From NCBI GenBank assembly GCA_035509415.1, contig DATJLQ010000119.1, positions 1 to 5,466 on the forward strand: DNA of 5,466 nucleotides. The letters are read 5' to 3'. Shown one piece after another: positions 1-4,133 of the stretch. Source of the DNA: DATJLQ01 sp035509415 (GTDB taxonomy: Bacteria > Pseudomonadota > Alphaproteobacteria > JACZXZ01). The notes under the pieces are model-generated. The model saw nothing but the letters and a program-made list of their open reading frames with translations. It did no database searches and was not told the origin of the DNA. Within the stretch, counting starts at the first letter, position 1, and each line of letters opens with the position of its first letter. The translations under genes were made by a program, and so were the position numbers.

Positions 1-29
1 TGAAAAAGGCCGCTCCCGAAAGCGCGGCC
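1..29 (-). terminator. Intrinsic terminator of the clpS-clpA operon
   Basis: Read on the minus strand, a GC-rich hairpin (GGCCGC and GCGGCC arms, at 8-13 and 24-29) is followed directly by five U residues (complement of 3-7). It begins 29 bases after the clpA stop codon. The stem-plus-U-tract layout is that of a Rho-independent terminator for leftward transcription. The plus-strand side lacks a T tract, so it looks one-directional. Confidence 0.85.
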
Positions 30-58
30 CCTCTTCGTTCGACGCCGAGGCTGAAGGC

Positions 59-2356
59 TCAGACCGTCTCGGCGTCGTCGGTCTTGCGCTCGACCGCGCC
101 GCGCTCGGGCTCGATCTCGAAGGCGATCTTGCCGTCCGTGAGCTCGACCTTGACGTGGCCGCCGCGGACCAGCCGTCCGAAAAGGATCTCGTCGGCCAGC
201 GGCTTCTTGATGTGCTCCTGGATGACCCGGGCCAGCGGCCGGGCGCCGTAGAGCTCGTCGAAGCCGTTCTTGGCCAGCCAGTCGGCCGCTTCCTCGGACA
301 GCTCGACGGTGACGTTGCGGTCGGCGAGCTGCGCCTCGAGCTGGAGCACGAACTTCTGCACCACCTCGCGGATGATCTCCGGCGTCAGCGCCTTGAAGGT
401 CACCACGGCGTCGAGGCGGTTCCTGAACTCGGGGGTGAACAGACGCTGGATCGCGCGCTCGTCCTCGCCCTCGACCCGGCCGCGGCCGAAGCCGATGGAG
501 TTCCTGGAGTTGTCCGAGGCGCCGGCGTTGGTGGTCATGATCAGCACCACGTTGCGGAAGTCGACCTTCTTGCCCACCGCATCCGTGAGCGCCCCGTGGT
601 CCATGACCTGGAGCAGGATGTTGTAGACGTCCTGGTGCGCCTTCTCGATCTCGTCGAGCAGCACGACCGCGTGCGGGTGCTGGTCGACCGCATCGGTGAG
701 CAGGCCGCCCTGGTCGTGGCCGACGTAGCCCGGAGGCGCGCCGATCAGCCGGGAGACCGTGTGGCGCTCCATGTACTCGCTCATGTCGAAGCGGAGCAGC
801 TCGATGCCGAGCGTGGAGGCCAGCTGGCGCGCCACCTCGGTCTTGCCGACGCCCGTGGGGCCGGAGAACAGGTAGCAGCCGATCGGCTTCTGCGGATCGC
901 GCAGGCCGGCGCGGGCCAGCTTCATGGCCGCGGACAGCTGCTGGATCGCCTCGTCCTGGCCGAACACCACCCGCTTCAGGTCGGCGTCGAGGTTCTTCAG
1001 CGCCTCAGTGTCGGACTTGGAGACCGACTTGGGCGGGATGCGGGCGATCTTGGCGATCACCGCCTCGACCTCCTTCTGGCCGATCACCTTCTTGCGGCGG
1101 CCTTCCGGCAGCAGCATCTGGCTCGCCCCCGCCTCGTCGATCACGTCGATCGCCTTGTCGGGCAGCTTGCGGTCGGTGATGTACTTGGCCGAGAGCTCGA
1201 CCGCGGCCTTGATCGCGGCGTCCGTGTAGCGGAGCCGGTGGAAGGTCTCGTAGTAGCTCTTCAGCCCCCGCAGGATCTTGATCGTGTCCTCGACCGTGGG
1301 CTCGTTGACGTCGATCTTCTGGAAGCGCCGCACCAGCGCCCGGTCCTTCTCGAAATAGGTGCGGTATTCCTTGTAGGTGGTCGAGCCGATGCAGCGGATC
1401 GCACCCGACGAGAGCGCGGGCTTCAAGAGGTTGGACGCGTCCATCGAGCCGCCCGAGGTGGCGCCCGCGCCGATCACGGTGTGGATCTCGTCGATGAACA
1501 GGATCGCGTTCTTCTGGTGCTCGAGCTCGTTGATCACGGCCTTGAGCCGCTCCTCGAAGTCGCCGCGATAACGCGTGCCCGCGAGCACCGCACCCATGTC
1601 GAGATTGTAGATCACGGCGCCGCGCAGCACGTCCGGCACCTCGCCGCGCACGAGGCGGCGCGCGAGCCCCTCGGCGATCGCGGTCTTGCCCACGCCCGGA
1701 TCGCCCACGTAAAGCGGGTTGTTCTTCTGGCGCCGGCACAGGATCTGGATCGTGCGCTCGACCTCGGCCTCGCGGCCGATGAGCGGGTCGATCTTGCCCT
1801 GACGCGCCTTCTCGTTGAGGTTCACGCAATAGGTCCCGAGCGCGTCCTGGCCGCGGCGCGGGCTCTTCTCGGGGGCCGCTTCCTCCTCCGAGCCGAGCGG
1901 CGTGCGCGTCTGGGTCTGGCCCGGCACCTTGGCGATGCCGTGGGAGATGTAGTTGACCGCGTCGAGCCGCGTCATGTCCTGCTCCTGGAGGAAGAACACG
2001 GCGTGGCTCTCGCGCTCGGCGAACATGGCGACCAGCACGTTGGCGCCCGTCACTTCCTCGCGGCCGGAGGACTGGACATGGATCGCCGCGCGCTGGAGCA
2101 CGCGCTGGAAGCCCGCGGTCGGCTTCGCATCCTCGAGCCGGCTGGTCACCAGGCTCGAGAGCTCGTTGTCGACGTATTCCGAGAGGTCGCGCTTCAGGCG
2201 CTCGGTGTCGACGCCGCAGGCGCGCAGCACCGAGAGCGCGTCCGGATCCTCGGCCAGCGCGAGCAGCAGGTGCTCGAGGGTCGCGTATTCGTGCCGCCGC
2301 TCGTTCGCCAGCGCCAACGCGCGATGGAGGCTTTGCTCGAGATTCGGTGACAGCAT
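59..2356 (-). CDS. clpA: ATP-dependent Clp protease ATP-binding subunit ClpA
   Basis: AAA+ unfoldase that forms a hexamer on the ClpP peptidase, unfolds substrates with ATP and threads them into the proteolytic chamber in the cytoplasm; ClpS delivers N-degron substrates to it. The protein is 765 aa, close to the 758 aa of E. coli ClpA. Seen in order: Clp N-domain (about 1-143, MLSPNLEQSL start matching the family); a charged linker (about 144-168); D1 with Walker A GDPGVGKT (218-225), Walker B ILFIDE (285-290) and arginine-finger region ALVRRF (340-345); D2 with Walker A GPTGVGKT (499-506), Walker B VVLLDE (564-569), sensor-1 TTN (608-610), FRNR (644-647) and sensor-2 GARPL (704-708). IGF at 621-623 fits the ClpP-docking IGF/IGL loop. 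No ClpB/ClpC coiled-coil M-domain is present, which supports ClpA. Only a weak AGG-type ribosome site precedes the ATG. It lies 33 nt after clpS. Confidence 0.97.
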   Translation of the reverse strand: MLSPNLEQSLHRALALANERRHEYATLEHLLLALAEDPDALSVLRACGVDTERLKRDLSEYVDNELSSLVTSRLEDAKPTAGFQRVLQRAAIHVQSSGREEVTGANVLVAMFAERESHAVFFLQEQDMTRLDAVNYISHGIAKVPGQTQTRTPLGSEEEAAPEKSPRRGQDALGTYCVNLNEKARQGKIDPLIGREAEVERTIQILCRRQKNNPLYVGDPGVGKTAIAEGLARRLVRGEVPDVLRGAVIYNLDMGAVLAGTRYRGDFEERLKAVINELEHQKNAILFIDEIHTVIGAGATSGGSMDASNLLKPALSSGAIRCIGSTTYKEYRTYFEKDRALVRRFQKIDVNEPTVEDTIKILRGLKSYYETFHRLRYTDAAIKAAVELSAKYITDRKLPDKAIDVIDEAGASQMLLPEGRRKKVIGQKEVEAVIAKIARIPPKSVSKSDTEALKNLDADLKRVVFGQDEAIQQLSAAMKLARAGLRDPQKPIGCYLFSGPTGVGKTEVARQLASTLGIELLRFDMSEYMERHTVSRLIGAPPGYVGHDQGGLLTDAVDQHPHAVVLLDEIEKAHQDVYNILLQVMDHGALTDAVGKKVDFRNVVLIMTTNAGASDNSRNSIGFGRGRVEGEDERAIQRLFTPEFRNRLDAVVTFKALTPEIIREVVQKFVLQLEAQLADRNVTVELSEEAADWLAKNGFDELYGARPLARVIQEHIKKPLADEILFGRLVRGGHVKVELTDGKIAFEIEPERGAVERKTDDAETV

Positions 2357-2389
2357 GCGACCTGACCTATGTTGACGCCTTGGAGGAGA

Positions 2390-2719
2390 CTACTCCTTCT
2401 CGAGCGTGCATTGAAGCGGATGTTGATGGCGGCGCGCGTAGTCGATCGTCTGGTTGACCTTGGTCTCGGCGACCTCGAACGTGTAGACGCCGCACACGCC
2501 GACGCCGCGCCGATGCACGTGCAGCATGATCTGGGTCGCTTCCTGCTGGGTCTTGGAGAAGAAGCGCTCGAGCACGTGCACGACGAACTCCATCGGCGTG
2601 TAGTCGTCGTTGAGCATGAGGACTTTGTAGAGCGCCGGCTTCTTGGTCTTGGGCCGCGTCTTGATCGCGACGCCCGTGCCCGTGCCGTTGTCCTGATCGG
2701 CCCTGCGGATCGTGCTCAT
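2390..2719 (-). CDS. clpS: ATP-dependent Clp protease adaptor ClpS
   Basis: N-recognin adaptor that binds proteins with N-terminal bulky hydrophobic residues and hands them to the ClpA N-domain (N-end rule). With the start at 2719 it has 109 aa (E. coli ClpS: 106). The binding-pocket residues are visible: LNDDYTPMEF (36-45) holds N37, D38, D39, T41 and the gatekeeper M43; MLHVH (65-69) holds M65, V68 and H69; VAETKV (83-88) and the HPLQCTLEKE end are family signatures. The Met gatekeeper is typical of ClpS1-type adaptors. The first ~25 residues are a variable tail that, by family knowledge, enters the ClpA pore. The frame stays open upstream (to ATG at 2893 and 3040), so a longer protein is possible, but the short start best fits the family length. 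Its Shine-Dalgarno is poor (AAGGG about 15 nt upstream). Probably cotranscribed with clpA. Confidence 0.95.
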   Translation of the reverse strand: MSTIRRADQDNGTGTGVAIKTRPKTKKPALYKVLMLNDDYTPMEFVVHVLERFFSKTQQEATQIMLHVHRRGVGVCGVYTFEVAETKVNQTIDYARRHQHPLQCTLEKE

Positions 2720-2743
2720 CGCGTTCGCGTCCAACCCTTGCCC

Positions 2744-2795
2744 GCGTCCGACGCCCGCGGCGCCTCGAGACCGGGCCGCGGCGTTCGGCGGACGC
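2744..2795 (-). promoter_or_regulatory. Long imperfect hairpin in the predicted clpS leader
   Basis: Arms GCGTCCG (2744-2750) and CGGACGC (2789-2795) pair, continue as ACGCC (2751-2755) with GGCGT (2780-2784) after a 4-nt bulge, and then GCGGC (2757-2761) with GCCGC (2775-2779) after a 1-nt bulge. That makes 17 Watson-Crick pairs in one folded element ending 24 bases before the clpS ATG. A role in translation or mRNA stability is inference; GC-rich DNA also gives such folds by chance. Confidence 0.4.
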
Positions 2796-2800
2796 CCGAA

Positions 2801-2875
2801 TTCGTCCCTGCCCGTTTCGTCCACGCCAGTTTCGTCCACGCCAGATTCGTCCACGCCAGATTCGTGCATGTATGA
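2801..2875. repeat. 15-bp tandem repeat upstream of clpS
   Basis: Units of TTCGTCCACGCCAGA (plus strand): 2816-2830 (last base T), 2831-2845 and 2846-2860 are nearly identical. The flanking 2801-2815 (3 mismatches) and 2861-2875 (5 mismatches) are degenerate copies, so about five units in all. The period is a multiple of three, and in the clpS frame on the minus strand it reads as an acidic pentapeptide repeat (ESGVD, ETGVD). It lies between the candidate promoter and clpS. Confidence 0.85.
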
Positions 2876-2899
2876 TAGGCGATTCGAGGGCATGGGCAA
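2872..2899 (-). promoter_or_regulatory. Candidate sigma-70 promoter for clpS-clpA
   Basis: On the minus strand TTGCCC (2899-2894, 4/6 of the -35 consensus) is separated by 16 bp from TATCAT (2877-2872, 5/6 of the -10). Transcription would begin near 2865, giving a leader of roughly 145 nt. It lies downstream of the phasin terminator, where a promoter for clpS is needed. A GGGCAAAAGCCC dyad (2894-2905) covers the -35, and a GATTC lies in the spacer. Prediction from sequence only. Confidence 0.45.
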
Positions 2900-2970
2900 A
2901 AGCCCTTCCTGGCCGCTTCGATGGACGCTGTCCGGTGCCGCCCCAATCGCGCCGGGCGCCCAAAAGCAAC

Positions 2971-3013
2971 CCCGAAAACAACAAGGACCCGTGGCCGGAG
3001 GCCGCGAGTCCTT
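2971..3013 (-). terminator. Intrinsic terminator downstream of the phasin gene
   Basis: A 14-bp stem with one mismatch and one G-T pair (2983-2996 with 3000-3013) and a 3-nt loop is followed on the minus strand by GTTGTTTTC (complement of 2974-2982). It lies about 100 bp after the phasin stop and upstream of the clpS promoter candidate, so it should separate the phasin transcript from clpS-clpA. The U tract is interrupted, so termination may be partial. Confidence 0.75.
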
Positions 3014-3068
3014 CCTGTCATGCACGATCTTCGACGTCACGGGTCGATGGACGCGCTTCGGGCGTCGG

Positions 3069-3090
3069 CGGGGCCGCCGGAGCGGCCCCG
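3069..3090 (-). other. Perfect GC hairpin after the phasin stop codon
   Basis: Nine base pairs, CGGGGCCGC (3069-3077) with GCGGCCCCG (3082-3090), enclose a CGGA loop 25 bases past the phasin stop. No U tract follows on either strand, so it is unlikely to terminate alone. It could protect the 3' end of the phasin mRNA or help the stronger terminator further on; that role is inference. Confidence 0.5.
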
Positions 3091-3115
3091 GAGCCTGGAA
3101 CGCGAACGCGCCGCG

Positions 3116-3643
3116 TCAGGCCGCGAGCGGCTTGAACAGCTTCTCGACCGCGGCGTTGACCTGCGCCTGGATCGGCGCGAAGGCCTCGTTCGCGACCTTG
3201 GCCGACATCGCGCCGATCTTGGTCCCCTCCTCGATCAAGGAGTCGAAGGATTCCTTCGACTGCTCGGTCTGGAGCTCGATGAGCTCGCGCAAGGTCTTGA
3301 CGCTGAACAGCGCCTGGACGTTGGTCACCGAGCGCTCGACCGAGGCCTGGCCGTAGGTCGCGACCTCCTTGCCGAGATCCTCGATGCCCTTCACGAACAA
3401 GGTCGACGCCTTCACCAGGATGTCGATATTGTCCTTGCCGAGGGCCGTGAACTCCTCGTAGCCCTGCGCGGCGGCGCTGGCCGCCTTCTCGAGCTGCTCC
3501 TGGGCCGCGGCGAAGCTCTTCTCGTAGTTCTTGGTCACCATTTCGGCCGAGGTCTTCATGACGCTCTCGACCGTCTGCTTGCCGACCTCGACCACCGACT
3601 CGAGCGGCTCGGCCAGCTTCTCGCTTTTGGTCTTCGCTACCAT
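3116..3643 (-). CDS. Phasin family protein (PHA granule-associated)
   Basis: Small amphipathic helical protein of 175 aa that, by family knowledge, coats cytoplasmic polyhydroxyalkanoate granules and controls their number and size. The sequence is rich in Ala, Glu, Lys and Val, has no signal peptide or membrane helix, and is predicted almost wholly helical. The segment from about 60 to 165 (YEEFTALGKDNIDILVKAS, then VERSVTNVQALFSVKTLREL and the QSKESFDSLIEEGTKIGAMS stretch) fits the alphaproteobacterial phasin (Phasin_2) pattern. The start at 3643 is well set: AAGGAG lies 6 nt before the ATG. It is a single-gene unit with its own strong promoter, a possible TGC-rich operator pair and a downstream terminator, and is divergent from the dacC-like gene. 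No PHA synthase or regulator gene is in view, so the PHA link rests on family resemblance. A gene symbol (phaP-like) cannot be assigned safely. Confidence 0.92.
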   Translation of the reverse strand: MVAKTKSEKLAEPLESVVEVGKQTVESVMKTSAEMVTKNYEKSFAAAQEQLEKAASAAAQGYEEFTALGKDNIDILVKASTLFVKGIEDLGKEVATYGQASVERSVTNVQALFSVKTLRELIELQTEQSKESFDSLIEEGTKIGAMSAKVANEAFAPIQAQVNAAVEKLFKPLAA

Positions 3644-3649
3644 GTTCGT

Positions 3650-3655
3650 CTCCTT
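3650..3655 (-). promoter_or_regulatory. Ribosome binding site of the phasin gene
   Basis: AAGGAG on the minus strand, 6 nt before the ATG at 3643. It is the best Shine-Dalgarno among the minus-strand genes here and fits a highly expressed granule protein. Confidence 0.85.
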
Positions 3656-3691
3656 GGGTTGCCTGGCCCCGCCGCCTCGCAGGCTGGGGCG

Positions 3692-3707
3692 CCGCGCGCT
3701 TGCGCGG
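3692..3707 (-). other. Hairpin in the phasin 5' leader
   Basis: CCGCGC (3692-3697) and GCGCGG (3702-3707) pair perfectly around a 4-nt loop about 20-35 nt downstream of the predicted transcription start. A 5' stem of this kind can stabilise an abundant mRNA; no specific function can be read from it. Confidence 0.4.
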
Positions 3708-3710
3708 TTA

Positions 3711-3724
3711 TGCTGCAGTGCAAC
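3711..3724. promoter_or_regulatory. Candidate PhaR-type operator, proximal site
   Basis: TGCTGCAGTGCAAC contains TGCAGTGCA (3714-3722), the reverse complement of TGCACTGCA in the distal site at 3771-3779. It lies just downstream of the predicted phasin start (about +5 to +13), where a bound repressor would block transcription. TGC/GCA-rich sites are established targets of the PHA-responsive repressor PhaR in alphaproteobacteria such as Paracoccus; the assignment here is inference. Confidence 0.55.
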
Positions 3725-3733
3725 GATGCGGAA

Positions 3734-3761
3734 AATATAGGCAACGCAAGGCGCCTGTCAA
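3734..3761 (-). promoter_or_regulatory. Sigma-70 promoter of the phasin gene
   Basis: The minus strand carries a consensus -35 TTGACA (3761-3756), a 16-bp spacer and TATATT (3739-3734) as -10. Transcription would start near 3727, giving a leader of about 84 nt. The stretch is a clear AT-rich island in GC-rich DNA, with A/T tracts upstream that could act as an UP element. Confidence 0.82.
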
Positions 3762-3791
3762 GGAATTTTGTGCACTGCAACAAAAAATTCC
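3762..3791. promoter_or_regulatory. Candidate PhaR-type operator, distal site within an AT-rich dyad
   Basis: TGCACTGCA (3771-3779) lies inside a larger inverted repeat, GGAATTTT (3762-3769) and AAAATTCC (3784-3791). It abuts the phasin -35 on its upstream side, about 57 bp centre to centre from the proximal site. Two sites around one promoter fit repression by roadblock or looping. Confidence 0.5.
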
Positions 3792-4004
3792 CGAGCGCCG
3801 GCCGGGGCTTGGGAAAGGCGCGGATTTCCGCCCTTCCATGGCCGCGACGCGACGCGAGCCCGCTGGGCGAGAAATACTCGCGTTGGAGTCTTGGGAATTA
3901 CTGGCGCCCGGTGGATGAATCGCCGCCGAGCCAGCATTGATCAAGGAATACCGGGGTCGGGGCGGGCATTGGGCGAAATTAGCGGCCGGATTCAACATTT
4001 TGCC
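3792..4004. other. Middle of the phasin/dacC-like divergent intergenic region
   Basis: No credible gene: short open frames here have no family resemblance and no good ribosome site. It holds an imperfect hairpin at 3812-3837 (GGAA, GG, GCGG pairing with CCGC, CC, TTCC, two single-base bulges, ATTT loop), a small GCGAG/CTCGC stem at 3867-3881, the palindrome TTGATCAA at 3937-3944, and GANTC sites at 3886, 3917 and 3989. The rest shows nothing I can name. Confidence 0.6.
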
Positions 4005-4033
4005 TGGACACGGAGTCTGCGATTCCTTAGAAT
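4005..4033 (+). promoter_or_regulatory. Sigma-70 promoter of the dacC-like gene, rich in GANTC
   Basis: TGGACA (4005-4010, 5/6) and TAGAAT (4028-4033, 5/6) are separated by exactly 17 bp; the start would be near 4040 and the leader about 94 nt. GAGTC (4013-4017) and GATTC (4021-4025) lie in the spacer and GAATC (4030-4034) overlaps the -10. GANTC is the CcrM methylation target in alphaproteobacteria, and GcrA acts at promoters with methylated GANTC, so cell-cycle control is plausible. Confidence 0.7.
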
Positions 4034-4076
4034 CGCCACAATCTGATCAGGGATTCACGGGCGGGCAGCCGACGAG

Positions 4077-4091
4077 GATTGGGGACCAATC
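4077..4091 (+). other. Stem-loop in the dacC-like leader
   Basis: GATTGG (4077-4082) and CCAATC (4086-4091) pair perfectly around GGA. It lies inside the predicted leader, 25 nt before the Shine-Dalgarno. No U tract follows, so it is not a terminator. Function unknown. Confidence 0.45.
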
Positions 4092-4116
4092 GGCACCGGG
4101 ATACTGGGGCCGGCGC

Positions 4117-4124
4117 AAGGAGGG
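4117..4124 (+). promoter_or_regulatory. Ribosome binding site that sets a TTG start
   Basis: AAGGAGGG, near-perfect anti-16S complement, ends 9 nt before TTG at 4134. The other nearby TTG, at 4126, meets a stop after three codons. No ATG or GTG in frame would keep the signal peptide, so this site decides the TTG start. Confidence 0.85.
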
Positions 4125-4133
4125 ATTGGAGTC

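Noticed and set aside
155..2350. Very long open frame on the plus strand opposite clpA (731 codons)
   Set aside because: It is an antisense shadow of a GC-rich gene: composition is dominated by Arg, Leu, Asp, Val and Ala with no recognisable family, while the minus strand encodes an unmistakable ClpA.
59..3643. A single co-regulated proteolysis and PHA storage operon
   Set aside because: A good terminator (2971-3013) and a ~400 bp gap separate the phasin from clpS-clpA, so adjacency alone does not support a shared function.
2921..3940. Plus-strand open frame running across the phasin gene and its promoter
   Set aside because: Antisense to the phasin, no good ribosome site, and it crosses terminator and promoter signals of the minus strand; low-complexity Leu/Arg/Asp composition.
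3768..4046. Short plus-strand open frames in the divergent intergenic region
   Set aside because: No Shine-Dalgarno, no family resemblance, and they cover the dacC-like promoter; chance open frames in GC-rich DNA are expected.
3937..4050. GATC-centred palindromes TTGATCAA (3937-3944) and CTGATCAG (4043-4050) as a regulator site pair
   Set aside because: Eight-base palindromes with different flanks, 106 bp apart, are easily met by chance, and no known regulator fits.
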